A stretch of 64,000 nt of DNA from Berkiella sp964496435 (GCA_964496435.1 CAZBZP010000010.1:1-64000); one strand, 5' to 3'. Shown: positions 1 through 9,012, counted from the first letter of the stretch. Made by a program: numbers and translations. The notes: generated from the letters alone by a model not told the origin.

Positions 1-926
1 GCAACAGGATTTTTTACAGCAGTGCTGGTTTCGTCTTTGACTTCAACAGGATCTTGAGCAGAAGGTGTTGTCTCAGCTTTATTCTTGTCACCAAACAGTT
101 TTTGAACTGCATTAATAGGCGAAGGCAACCAAGAGAAATAGCCTTTGTTTTCCTTTTTAGGCGTGCTTGTAGCAGTGCTAGATTCTTCAGTGGTTGGCTC
201 AGGTTTTACAACGGTAGTTGTGTCAGCAGTTTCTGGCTTCACTACAGTTTCAGGCTTTACAGCACTGTGATCGGTTCCTTTTGCATCATGATTATCTTTA
301 CTAGGTATTTTAGGTAAGGGACGTACATCCTCGTCTCTTACTACCACATCTGGTTGTATATTATTTTCTTCATTTATAAGATCAGCAACTGGTGGGGCTT
401 GCTCAAAGTTCTCTAAGTCATCAATAGGATTTGGAATGATGTGCGGCGCTGGCATCATCGGCATATCGTCTGGACCAGCTGCCAAGTGTGCTATAGGTTT
501 AACACCAATTTTATTTGCTTTCTTCAGATCAGATGTAGTGCTGACCCATGCTTTTTGTAAATAGCTATCAATGGTTTTTTCTTGCGCCGAAATCTTAGCT
601 ACTTTTTTTGCTTGTTGGTCTTTTGAATCTATAGAAGGCGTAGTAACTTGATGTGCCACTCTCTTTAATTCATGGGTATGGCCTTCGCTTAATAACTCTT
701 CAAGTAAAGCTTCGTCTTTGCTGAGCGTCTTCTTCTCATTTGCTATTTCATCGATTTGAATTTCATCATAAATTATTTCGGCAGGCACGCTTGCAGTAGC
801 TTCTTTTACAAGCCCATTTGAAATACTTTCAAAAGCATCACTCATAAGTTGCTTTATATTTTCTAATAAAGACAGATTTTCCGTGCTGTTTTCATTTAGC
901 TCAGGATGCATTGGCTTGTTACTCAT
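1..926 (-). CDS. Partial acidic, Thr/Pro-rich protein of unknown function (C-terminus outside window)
   Basis: Reading the minus strand from an ATG at 926 gives 308 codons without a stop, running off the window's left edge. A GAGGA ribosome-binding site lies about 8 bases upstream. The visible protein starts MSNKPMHPEL, has no signal peptide or membrane segment, and is rich in Glu, Lys, Thr and Pro. A short imperfect VKPET/VKPEP repeat (VKPETVVKPETADTTTVVKP) is followed by a KKENKGYFSWLPSP segment. No known domain is recognised. Composition resembles the long disordered, acidic proteins of Legionella and Coxiella type, so an effector or surface-anchored role is possible, but this is inference. 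The shorter plus-strand ORF opposite it is a shadow. Confidence 0.7.
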   Translation of the reverse strand, partial: MSNKPMHPELNENSTENLSLLENIKQLMSDAFESISNGLVKEATASVPAEIIYDEIQIDEIANEKKTLSKDEALLEELLSEGHTHELKRVAHQVTTPSIDSKDQQAKKVAKISAQEKTIDSYLQKAWVSTTSDLKKANKIGVKPIAHLAAGPDDMPMMPAPHIIPNPIDDLENFEQAPPVADLINEENNIQPDVVVRDEDVRPLPKIPSKDNHDAKGTDHSAVKPETVVKPETADTTTVVKPEPTTEESSTATSTPKKENKGYFSWLPSPINAVQKLFGDKNKAETTPSAQDPVEVKDETSTAVKNPV

Positions 927-1094
927 GAGACAGATCCTCGTGACACTACAACAATTAAATATGGAAGATAACTAACTCGCGATGCTACCTTGAACGATTA
1001 GTTGAGTCAAACCCGGGAGTGTTGAGAGGCTATGATAAAGCTTATGAGCTGATAATCGGTTGAAAACGAGGGATGAGTAGTTTACAGCCCGGAA

Positions 1095-1751
1095 CTATTT
1101 TGGCAATAAAGACACGACAGCAGGCCAGATATTTTCCACAATGATCGGTTGTGCCTCTCTATTAGGGTGAAGCCTATCTTCTAACATCAGCTTTGGATTT
1201 AGAGCAATATTTTCTAACATGAAGGGTACCAATGAGACCTGATATTGTTCACTTAGCTTTTTGTATGTTTCAGAAAATTGCTTGGTATAGCTTGGCCCAT
1301 AATTGGGTGGAAGTTGCATACCAAGGAGCAAGACTTTTGCTTTTGCTTCAAGACAAAGGCTAATCATCTTGCCTAAGTTTGCTTGCATGGCTTCTAGACT
1401 CAATCCTCTCAAGCCATCATTGCCACCCAATTCGATGATAATGATCTTAGGATGATATTGCTCTAATAGCATGGGTAGACGTTCTAGGCCATTGGCTGTG
1501 GTATCACCAACAATACTGCCATTGATAACATTATAATCAGCATTCTCTTTTTTAAGTTTATCTTCTAATAACGAAACCCAGCCATCTTCAGGTGGAATTT
1601 GGTATGCTGCACTTAGGCTATCTCCCAATACTAATAATATTGAGTTAGCATGACATAAGGGACTAAAAGATAACGCAAATATAATAAGCAGTAATGTTCG
1701 CGAGAAAAGTATATTTACTCTGCTCAAAGCCAAGAGATGAAAAATGACCAT
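1095..1751 (-). CDS. tesA: TesA-like periplasmic SGNH arylesterase / lysophospholipase
   Basis: A secreted SGNH-family hydrolase that cleaves acyl esters or thioesters. The ATG at 1751 begins a signal peptide with a hydrophobic core (LLLIIFALSF) ending near CHA. Family blocks follow: GDSLSAAY with the nucleophilic Ser (block I), NGSIVGDTTANG (block II), GGNDGLRG (block III) and DRLHPN with the catalytic Asp and His (block V). Length of about 218 residues fits E. coli TesA. The frame stays open to 1925, but the upstream part is antisense to ybbA and lacks a signal sequence. The gene is divergent from ybbA, as in E. coli, and the two start codons overlap by a few bases. Confidence 0.9.
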   Translation of the reverse strand: MVIFHLLALSRVNILFSRTLLLIIFALSFSPLCHANSILLVLGDSLSAAYQIPPEDGWVSLLEDKLKKENADYNVINGSIVGDTTANGLERLPMLLEQYHPKIIIIELGGNDGLRGLSLEAMQANLGKMISLCLEAKAKVLLLGMQLPPNYGPSYTKQFSETYKKLSEQYQVSLVPFMLENIALNPKLMLEDRLHPNREAQPIIVENIWPAVVSLLPK

Positions 1752-2412
1752 TATACGTGCCGCCAACTTAGAAAAGACAATAGAAACATTAGAAAGCCCA
1801 ATAGATATTTTAAAAGGAGTTGATGTCGAGATCAATGAAGGAGAATCTGTTGCTATTGTCGGGGCATCTGGTTCAGGGAAGACAACACTACTTAGTTTAC
1901 TAGCAGGTCTTGATGTTGCCACCAAAGGGGATGTATTTGCCCAGGGACAAAATTTAAGTAAATTATCAGAAGATGAGAGAGCAACATGGCGCCTGGGGCG
2001 CGTTGGCTTTGTTTTTCAAAATTTTGAATTATTGCCTTCGTTGACAGCCTTAGAAAATGTCCTCTTGCCAATGGAGTTAAGTGCCAAAGCACAAATTAGA
2101 GAAAAAGCCTTAGATATATTAAGCAAAGTAGGACTAGCACACAGACTTTCTCATTATCCTGCCCAACTTTCAGGTGGTGAACAACAACGGGTGGCAATTG
2201 CGCGTGCCTATGGAATTGAACCAAAAATTCTATTTGCAGATGAGCCCACAGGCTGCTTGGATACCAAAACGGGCGATGCCATTATAGAATTGCTATTTGA
2301 GCTAAAAAACAAGTTAAAAACCACTTTGGTTTTTGTTACCCATGATGTCAATCTCGCCCAAAAATGTAATCGCGTATTTATGCTAGAAAATGGAATTTTA
2401 CGGTCATTGTAG
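1744..2412 (+). CDS. ybbA: YbbA-like ABC transporter ATPase (MacB/LolD type)
   Basis: ATP-binding subunit of a type VII (mechanotransmission, LolD/MacB-like) ABC exporter. The 222-residue protein carries Walker A GASGSGKT at about residue 40, a Q-loop (VFQNFELLPSL), the signature LSGGEQQR, Walker B ILFADEPT and an H-loop (VTHD). It is followed nine bases later by its permease and is divergent from the tesA homologue, reproducing the tesA//ybbA-ybbP arrangement of E. coli. The family is linked to export of hydrophobic or envelope molecules; the substrate here is unknown. Confidence 0.93.
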   Translation: MTIIRAANLEKTIETLESPIDILKGVDVEINEGESVAIVGASGSGKTTLLSLLAGLDVATKGDVFAQGQNLSKLSEDERATWRLGRVGFVFQNFELLPSLTALENVLLPMELSAKAQIREKALDILSKVGLAHRLSHYPAQLSGGEQQRVAIARAYGIEPKILFADEPTGCLDTKTGDAIIELLFELKNKLKTTLVFVTHDVNLAQKCNRVFMLENGILRSL

Positions 2413-2421
2413 GAATATTTG

Positions 2422-4887
2422 ATGCTACTTAAATTGTCTCTTTCTCATTTGTGGCGCGAAAAACATTATCCAGAGTTTAAGATCATGGCATTAGCGCTCT
2501 TTTTAGCTGTTTTTGCAGTGAGCACATTACTCATACTGACCCAAACTATCAGGCAATCTATTATCGGTGATGCCTCTACGTTGCTCGGGGCAGATCTTGT
2601 CCTTGAGTCCCCAACGCCTATTCCACCAACTTATGAGCAAACGGCTCAATCACTTGGCTTAGCAACATCCAAGGTCATTGATTTTCTAAGCATGGTATCA
2701 GCGGCTGATAAATCAGTTTTAGCTGCTATTAGCGCGATTGAGGGTACCTTTCCTTTACGTGGCACAGTCAGTGTTAATCAGGCAAATCAGACAAAAACAC
2801 AACATGAGCCACCATCCTCATTACATGTGTGGCTTGCAGATACGTTGGCCTTTAAATTAAATAGCACAAAAGGTGATAACCTTTCTATTGGTGATGCAAG
2901 TTTTGTGAACGATGGGACACTTATACAAAGACCTGTTGCATTATCAGACAGCAGTGTGCTTGCGCCGGTTGCTTATGTGAATGCAAGTGATTTAGCCAAG
3001 ATGGCGGTCATTCAACCGGGCAGTCGTGTTACCTATCGCTTACTTATTGCTGGAAAGCCAGATTCAATAGCTGAATTTAAAAAGATAAGCAAACATGATG
3101 ATAGCATTACCTGGGTAAGTGCCCAAGAAGGCCGGCCCGGCATTAATCGTATTGTGAGTTCCGCTGCGCGCTATCTCGTCGTCATTTTATTAATTCAAAT
3201 GCTGTTAGGGGGAGTGGCGATTGCGCTGTGCGTGAATCAATACCGCCTTCGACAACAACACAATATAGCTATATGGAAAAGTTTTGGTGCGCACAATAAT
3301 TTGATACTGAACCTACAATTAATCAGCTTAACTTTACTGGCGTTAGTTGTGATGGGTTTTGCTATTAGTGCTGGCTATGGGGCTTCTTTTTTGATTCTTC
3401 AAAAGAGTCAATTAGCCTATGCGATTTTAGAGATGAATTGGGAAGGTGGCGTGCTGGGTGCTTTAAGTGGCCTGCTTATTTTCCTGGGGTTTGGTATAGG
3501 CCCGTTATGGGAATTAAAACATGTCAGCCCTTTGCAATTACTACAAAATCAAGAGAGACCTGCGGCTAAGATTGGCTGGGTTTTTGCCGTGGTTGCCGTA
3601 TGCTTGCTGGGGATTTTATTTAGCGCTTATTTGCAGGAAAGCGAAGTTGCATTACGTCTTGCTTTACAGGTAGCTATCTTGAGTGGCATTGCCTTTGCTA
3701 TAGCTTATTTTCTATGGGGGGGCTTTCAACGCTTAAGCACCATAGGGCCATTGACATGGCGTTTTGGCGTGGCTTATATGGTACGACATAAATCCTTAAG
3801 TATTATGCAATGGTTTGTATTTACCCTGGTTATTACCTTGTTATTGTTGTTACAGATCATTCAGCGAGATTTTGTTGGTGGTTGGAAAGAGGAACTACCA
3901 CGAGAAACACCTAATACCTTTTTAATTAATATACAACAGGGTGATATACCAGCGCTTTCGCAATGGTTTGAAATGCATCATAAAAAGGCAATCTTCTATC
4001 CGATGGTACGTGGCCGTATGAGCCATATTAATGGGCAAAGCATAGAAGAGATTAATCAAAAATCACAAGATAAAAAGGGTTTGCAACGTTCTTTAAATCT
4101 TACTTGGATGCGCGATTTACCCGCTGACAATCAGTTTCTTGCTGGTATTCCTTGGGGAGACGTTAAGGATGGTCAAGCACTCATTTCAATAGAGAAAAGA
4201 TTTTCTGACAAACAAGGTTTACAATTAGGAGACACGCTGAGCTTTCAAATTGCACAAATGCAAATTACTGCAAAAATTGCGCAAATTCGTAGTGTACAAT
4301 GGGAAAGCTTCAAGCCGAACTTCTTTGTGATTTTCCCTCCTAAAGTATTAGATGATTTTCCCCATTCCTATATTACCAGTGTGTACTTGCCCTTTGATGA
4401 GAAGCAAGCACTTATAAGCATGATACGAAATTATGCAGAAATATCCATGATTGATATTGATGGATTATTACAAGATGCAAGGGCGGTGGTTGATAAAATA
4501 ACATCAGCATTGCAAGGTTTGCTCATACTGGTTTTTAGTTTGGGTGTGCTGATAATGTTTGCCAGCATCTTATCTTGCCTAAAAGAAAGGTTGCACGAGA
4601 GTGCAATGCTACAAGTGTTGGGGGCCAATAGGCGTTTAGTAGCCAAGGTGTTGCTCATAGAGTTTGGGGTTCTTGGCTTACTTTCAGGTGTTGTTGGCAG
4701 TTTTATGGCTTATGTCATAGCAAGTGATTTGGCGCGACAATATTTTGATTTTTCATTAAAGATCAATGTTAGCATGTTTGGTATCAGTGTCTTATCAAGT
4801 ATGATAGCGGTATTGGTATTTGGTCTTTTGGGTACAAGAAAGGTATTTCAAGTTTCACCATTATGGCTGTTAAGGCAAACAAATTAG
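2422..4887 (+). CDS. ybbP: YbbP-like FtsX/MacB-family ABC permease
   Basis: Large integral membrane partner of the preceding ATPase: 821 residues from an ATG at 2422 with AGGA seven bases upstream (a TTG one codon earlier is also possible). An N-terminal membrane segment (ALALFLAVFAVSTLLIL) is followed by a periplasmic region, then two FtsX-like four-helix units with hydrophobic clusters around residues 250-430 and 690-815. The duplicated FtsX layout and length match the YbbP family. It starts nine bases after ybbA stops and is probably co-transcribed. It is predicted to form a heterodimeric or homodimeric exporter in the inner membrane. Confidence 0.9.
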   Translation: MLLKLSLSHLWREKHYPEFKIMALALFLAVFAVSTLLILTQTIRQSIIGDASTLLGADLVLESPTPIPPTYEQTAQSLGLATSKVIDFLSMVSAADKSVLAAISAIEGTFPLRGTVSVNQANQTKTQHEPPSSLHVWLADTLAFKLNSTKGDNLSIGDASFVNDGTLIQRPVALSDSSVLAPVAYVNASDLAKMAVIQPGSRVTYRLLIAGKPDSIAEFKKISKHDDSITWVSAQEGRPGINRIVSSAARYLVVILLIQMLLGGVAIALCVNQYRLRQQHNIAIWKSFGAHNNLILNLQLISLTLLALVVMGFAISAGYGASFLILQKSQLAYAILEMNWEGGVLGALSGLLIFLGFGIGPLWELKHVSPLQLLQNQERPAAKIGWVFAVVAVCLLGILFSAYLQESEVALRLALQVAILSGIAFAIAYFLWGGFQRLSTIGPLTWRFGVAYMVRHKSLSIMQWFVFTLVITLLLLLQIIQRDFVGGWKEELPRETPNTFLINIQQGDIPALSQWFEMHHKKAIFYPMVRGRMSHINGQSIEEINQKSQDKKGLQRSLNLTWMRDLPADNQFLAGIPWGDVKDGQALISIEKRFSDKQGLQLGDTLSFQIAQMQITAKIAQIRSVQWESFKPNFFVIFPPKVLDDFPHSYITSVYLPFDEKQALISMIRNYAEISMIDIDGLLQDARAVVDKITSALQGLLILVFSLGVLIMFASILSCLKERLHESAMLQVLGANRRLVAKVLLIEFGVLGLLSGVVGSFMAYVIASDLARQYFDFSLKINVSMFGISVLSSMIAVLVFGLLGTRKVFQVSPLWLLRQTN

Positions 4888-4915
4888 CAGTTTTGCCTTT
4901 CAAAAAGGAGGGGCC

Positions 4916-5788
4916 ATGTTTGATAATTTTAGAGAACAACAAAAAACAAGGTGGCATGCATTTTATACTTGGGTATTAGGCGGATATAGGATTGGCTGGG
5001 ATGCTGGGCAAGGCCTACTAAATTATTTACCGCAAGGTGCGTTAGGGTTGTTTTTTGAATTTGATCTCAATTCAAAAATATTTCAAGTGCCAATGCTTAT
5101 CAATAGATTTTTTCTAGGACCACTTATAGGTGCAGCACTCGCTTTGCTTGCTCTTATTCCCGCGCTGGTTGAAGGCGCAATATTTAAAAGACCTTATAAA
5201 AAATTACATGATGAATGGACAACCAAGTTAGTAGAAAAATTTGGGGTTAAATTGTTTTGGGGGGCTATGGGGAGTAGTGCGCTGTGGCTTGCCGCCATGA
5301 CCACAGGGTATATTCCAATTGCTATCAATACGGCTTTAATATTACCCATCACAATTAGTTATGGCATAGTTGCCTTAACTGGGATTGCTTGTGCATTGTC
5401 TAATTTGTATGGCTCTATGATAAGTTTGTATGTTTATAGAACAAACAATGTTGAATGGGACTATACTCTTAAAAGCTTAGTCAATATTCGTTTAGATGAA
5501 GCCCCAACTGTTAAAGAGCCTTTGAATAATGAATTCATCTATGAGACGCGACGTATGTCAGCATTGTACGATGAGGCATATGCGCAGCTGGTGCAACAAA
5601 ACAATCAAGCACCAACCGCAGAAAGTATTAATCGCTTAGGTGTTTTAACCAATTATGGTTTGCAAAAAGATCAATCTGATTTTTTAAAGCAGTTAACCAA
5701 AGATAAACGTTATCAAAGCGATGAAGCCAAACTTGCAGCAATAGAAGAGCGTCACAATCAATTTAATCAAAAATATGCAAAAATATAA
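4916..5788 (+). CDS. Hypothetical multi-pass membrane protein
   Basis: No family is recognised. The 290-residue protein has a strong Shine-Dalgarno (AAGGAGG) four bases before the ATG. A short cytosolic-looking N-terminus is followed by a hydrophobic hairpin at about residues 62-90 (FFLGPLIGAALALLALIPAL) and a second hydrophobic block at about 110-180. The soluble C-terminus, about residues 185-290, is charged and Gln/Asn-rich, with a probable helical tail. It follows ybbP by 28 bases in the same direction, so it may be the last gene of that transcript. A Legionella-type membrane effector or an inner-membrane protein are both possible; the sequence does not decide. Confidence 0.7.
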   Translation: MFDNFREQQKTRWHAFYTWVLGGYRIGWDAGQGLLNYLPQGALGLFFEFDLNSKIFQVPMLINRFFLGPLIGAALALLALIPALVEGAIFKRPYKKLHDEWTTKLVEKFGVKLFWGAMGSSALWLAAMTTGYIPIAINTALILPITISYGIVALTGIACALSNLYGSMISLYVYRTNNVEWDYTLKSLVNIRLDEAPTVKEPLNNEFIYETRRMSALYDEAYAQLVQQNNQAPTAESINRLGVLTNYGLQKDQSDFLKQLTKDKRYQSDEAKLAAIEERHNQFNQKYAKI

Positions 5789-5796
5789 TTAAAATT

Positions 5797-5827
5797 GCTA
5801 ACAATGTATAAATTCAAAATGGGAAGA
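5797..5827 (+). repeat. Solo right-end fragment of the dispersed 125-bp element
   Basis: These 31 bases are identical to 5926-5956, the right end of the complete element just downstream, so the right terminus occurs twice, 129 bases apart. It may be the scar of a second insertion or a partial tandem duplication. Confidence 0.8.
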
Positions 5828-5834
5828 AAAAATA

Positions 5835-5959
5835 TACTCGAACCAGTTTGAATTTAGACAAGGCAGCAAGCGAGCGCATCCCCAGGAGTGCACGCTTGGG
5901 TGCATGACTGGGGTAAGAAAGCGTAGCTAACAATGTATAAATTCAAAATGGGAAGAGTA
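5835..5959 (+). repeat. Dispersed inverted-terminal-repeat (MITE-like) element, copy A, complete
   Basis: A 125-base unit bounded by TA-CTC and GAG-TA. Its ends form imperfect inverted repeats: CTCGAACCAGTTTGAATTTA on the left and TAAATTCAAAATGGGAAGAG on the right. The centre (5880-5913) can fold as a hairpin closed by CCCCAG/CTGGGG. Related copies occur at 22.7-22.9, 43.9, 45.3, 56.4 and possibly 60.15 kb. The right terminus GGGAAGAG lies just before the ATG at 5962 and is the only ribosome-binding-like sequence there. No ORF inside; a non-autonomous MITE or RNA-level repeat is the best description. Confidence 0.85.
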
Positions 5960-5961
5960 AA

Positions 5962-6552
5962 ATGATTGGGAAGATTTTTTGGAACGGCATCAAAGCCTTC
6001 GTACCTATAGCCTTAACAATATCCATTGTTTTATGGTTATTTTCCACAATTGAAACCTTCTTTGAACATCTCCTGCAACATACTATTCCGCCGGAATATT
6101 ATTTTAAAGGACTGGGGATACTGATTGGTGTTCTTTTAATCTTTGTGATTGGCTTATTAGTAAATGCCTGGGTGGTTAAATCAATTTACCGCCAAGGTGA
6201 TAAAATTGTTAAGAAAATTCCTATTATTAAAACTATTTATAATGCCATACAAGATTTGCTTAATTTCTTTGATAAAAGTAACCAAGAAGCACAACAAGCT
6301 GTGATGGTTCAAACCCGTTTTGGAAAAGTGATGGGCTTTGTTACAAAAGATAAATTAAATGAGATGATGCCAATATTGGGTTCAAAGGATGAAGTTTTAG
6401 TGTATATACCGCTAAGTTATCAAGTGGGTGGATTAACAATAGTCGTATCGCGAAGTGATATTACCAAGATGGATTGGTCAGTGAATGAAGCCATGAGTTT
6501 CATACTGACAGCAGGAATGACAGGTCAAAAGAAGGATACAACCTCAAAGTAG
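5962..6552 (+). CDS. DUF502 family inner-membrane protein
   Basis: A 196-residue protein of the DUF502 (COG2928) type. Two transmembrane segments are visible at about residues 10-30 (FVPIALTISIVLWLFST) and 50-70 (LGILIGVLLIFVIGLLVNAW). They are followed by the family-typical KIPIIKTIYNAIQDLLNFF segment and a soluble beta-rich domain with GFVTKD and VYIPLSYQVGGLTIVV. Family members are widespread in bacteria and plants; their biochemical role is poorly defined. The start codon directly follows the repeat element, whose GGGAAGAG end probably supplies the ribosome-binding site. Confidence 0.88.
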   Translation: MIGKIFWNGIKAFVPIALTISIVLWLFSTIETFFEHLLQHTIPPEYYFKGLGILIGVLLIFVIGLLVNAWVVKSIYRQGDKIVKKIPIIKTIYNAIQDLLNFFDKSNQEAQQAVMVQTRFGKVMGFVTKDKLNEMMPILGSKDEVLVYIPLSYQVGGLTIVVSRSDITKMDWSVNEAMSFILTAGMTGQKKDTTSK

Positions 6553-6637
6553 CAAATAATATGACATAATTGTTGACTGTAGCACCAAAACTTATTAGGG
6601 TTAGCCTACTAAAAACATACTAGAGTAGGTAATAGTA

Positions 6638-8968
6638 ATGAGTTTGAATGCTAAGTTGTCAAGTGCTCAGGATAATAAAAGGCAAGAAAATGCCTCCCCA
6701 CCGCGTACTAAATCCAATCCAATAAGTGATCTTATCTTAAGTAAAAATTTGTCTGACGCCTATTCTATGATGAATACGAATCCTGAGTTTTTGGGGCAAC
6801 CAGGACTAAGAGGAAGATACCCAATTCATATGGCTGCAATTAGCAAAGACAAGGATTTATTTGAAGCAATGCTTGAGAAGGGTGTCAATCCCTTTCAATG
6901 TGATGCAGATGGTTATTCGGCCTATTATCACGCATTGATTCATAGAAGTACTGATATTGTAGCCCTTTGTCTTTCTTTTTTTCCCAACCAAAACTGGATG
7001 TCAAAGGAAGATGGTATTTTTGATGAATTATTAGTCAAAGCAGGTTTTCATCCTTATGTCATAAGCCCCTTTAAATCTAGCGAATTCCCGGAAACGGATG
7101 ATCCTGCTGAGCAGTATGATAATGATATTAATCAAATGCATTCATTTTTGCAGCAATTATTGTTTGCAGGGAGCTTGCCGGGCTACATTTCAAAAGTAAA
7201 AAAGTCAAAATCAAAAACCAAGAGCAAAGAAGAAGATCTACTTTTAATTGATCCCCTTTTTCTGCAAAAAATTGCCTATGGATTTGTCGATTCAAAAATT
7301 GAACCTGCGCAAATTGTAAAGTTGATAACAGATCATTATCAGGTTCTTAATAATCTGCAAAAGCTAGCTTGCGTCTATCTATTAAAAGAATTTATAAAAG
7401 CTGATGTTGCACATGAATTTTGTGAAAAACCAGAATTTAAGGCTGCAATGAGGGCCTTTATTAAGGGTATGGATAATGGCAATGTATTAGCTTTGGCTGC
7501 AGTGAAAAATGAATTTGACAGATTCTACGCTAACTTTTTACCTCAGGATCATCTTGCATCACCTGAAAGTTTGGCTTTTGATCTTGCCAAGATTTTCCAT
7601 GAGCCATTCACGCAGTTGACACCGATTAATTTCACAGTAAAAATGTTAGCCAAAAAAAATCTGGACAAGAATCCTGCCTTTGCTAAACTTTCTGCGCTTT
7701 CTAACAACATTGCGCATTTAGTGTCAGTGGATATTCTCAGCGCAAAAACCAATAGCGATAAAAGACGTCTAATTAAATATTATTTAGAAGTTATTGCTAT
7801 CTGCTTAAAGAAAGGGAAATATCAGAGCAATGAAAATTATGTATATAATTATGCAGCTGCTTGCGCAATTTTAAATGGACTTGATACAACACAAGTATCA
7901 CGTTTGAAGAAAGTGTGGGATCCCTTACTTAAGGATGTCACCATACAGCGTCAGCTAGAGGAATTCAAAGTGCTTTTCAACCCTGAAAAAGCATTCGCCA
8001 CATTACGTCGTGAAATGGCAGAGCATCCGCAATGTATTCCCTTATTAGCAATTTATTGTGCTGAAAAAGATAAAAATGCAGAAGCAGATCTTCATTTTGC
8101 TTTAGAGCTTAATGGCAGTTCAAATATGCGATTTGCACAGCATGTGTCCTATTTACGTCAATTAGGTGGGTTTCAACAACAACGTTTTAAAACAGATTTA
8201 TCATCAAAATTAGAAAGTTTATTCTATAATGATGATTATTGTTGGGCTTTATCTTATCAAATTGATCCGCCTAAAGTTATTAAGCTTGACGCTAATCTAG
8301 ATATAGCAACAATTCTCTCATTGTTAGATACTATGCAAATACAGAAAGCGCCATTGGTTGTTAAGCAAAAAGATAAGAAATATTATGCGACTGAAGCTTA
8401 TGCAAAGCTAAATGCTTATTTGGATGCTAAATTTCCTAAAGTGCTCAGTTTCGACGGTACCGTAAATGAGCAGGCCCAACAAAGGCAGCAGATTTTAGAC
8501 AAAGCCGCGATAATCATAAAAACATTTGATAATCTAATAAAAAGACCGGTGAATGAACTCATCGATACAACAACACAAGCCTTGGATGCGCTTTCTTTAG
8601 GAAACCAAGTAACAAGAAAGCGATCAAAGACGGCTGCCCATTTTGAAATTCCTGAAATATCAGATGAAGATTTTGATAAACCAAGATCAAATACGATAGT
8701 TGAAATTCAACAAGAGCAAAAGAAACATAAGCGCAGTAAAACTTCTACCGCTTTGTTGGGAAGCAGAGCGATTGTTGATTCGATTGACTTAGGTAATAAA
8801 GACGGCGAGCAAGATGATCCTTTAGCACAATTTAAACACTATACCCCAGGTGCAGAGTCTAAGGTGAGAAAAGGAAAACCATCTCGAAGACTAACCGAAG
8901 AAAATAAAAAGCAGACAAAATCTGGCACCAGCCCAAAGCCAGGATCGTCTACCAATACCGACTATTAA
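6638..8968 (+). CDS. Ankyrin-repeat protein with basic C-terminal motifs, candidate effector
   Basis: A 776-residue soluble protein without signal peptide. Residues about 50-115 contain two ankyrin-like units (GRYPIHMAAISKDKDLFEAM, then DGYSAYYHALI...DIVALCL). The middle, to about residue 640, is helical with no recognised domain. The tail is polar and probably disordered, with clustered basic motifs RKRSKT (about residue 658), KKHKRSKTS (about 695) and RKGKPSRR (about 743) that look like nuclear localisation signals. Ankyrin proteins with such tails are common effectors of intracellular gammaproteobacteria; that role is inferred. No paired secretion gene is nearby. Confidence 0.8.
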   Translation: MSLNAKLSSAQDNKRQENASPPRTKSNPISDLILSKNLSDAYSMMNTNPEFLGQPGLRGRYPIHMAAISKDKDLFEAMLEKGVNPFQCDADGYSAYYHALIHRSTDIVALCLSFFPNQNWMSKEDGIFDELLVKAGFHPYVISPFKSSEFPETDDPAEQYDNDINQMHSFLQQLLFAGSLPGYISKVKKSKSKTKSKEEDLLLIDPLFLQKIAYGFVDSKIEPAQIVKLITDHYQVLNNLQKLACVYLLKEFIKADVAHEFCEKPEFKAAMRAFIKGMDNGNVLALAAVKNEFDRFYANFLPQDHLASPESLAFDLAKIFHEPFTQLTPINFTVKMLAKKNLDKNPAFAKLSALSNNIAHLVSVDILSAKTNSDKRRLIKYYLEVIAICLKKGKYQSNENYVYNYAAACAILNGLDTTQVSRLKKVWDPLLKDVTIQRQLEEFKVLFNPEKAFATLRREMAEHPQCIPLLAIYCAEKDKNAEADLHFALELNGSSNMRFAQHVSYLRQLGGFQQQRFKTDLSSKLESLFYNDDYCWALSYQIDPPKVIKLDANLDIATILSLLDTMQIQKAPLVVKQKDKKYYATEAYAKLNAYLDAKFPKVLSFDGTVNEQAQQRQQILDKAAIIIKTFDNLIKRPVNELIDTTTQALDALSLGNQVTRKRSKTAAHFEIPEISDEDFDKPRSNTIVEIQQEQKKHKRSKTSTALLGSRAIVDSIDLGNKDGEQDDPLAQFKHYTPGAESKVRKGKPSRRLTEENKKQTKSGTSPKPGSSTNTDY

Positions 8969-8976
8969 TCAAAATT

Positions 8977-9006
8977 GGGTAGGGTTGCTACAATTGGACC
9001 CTACCC
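8977..9006. terminator. Hairpin between convergent genes (ankyrin protein and rpiA)
   Basis: Perfect 9-bp stem GGGTAGGGT / ACCCTACCC with a 12-base loop, lying between the two stop codons. There is no clear T-run, so it is a candidate bidirectional terminator or mRNA end stabiliser only. Confidence 0.5.
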
Positions 9007-9012
9007 CTAAAC

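Noticed and set aside
54..317. 87-codon plus-strand frame at the window start
   Set aside because: It opposes the longer partial minus-strand gene that has a ribosome-binding site and consistent protein composition.
1751..1925. N-terminal extension of the TesA-like protein up to 1925
   Set aside because: It would be antisense to the ybbA Walker A region and would precede an otherwise perfect signal peptide.
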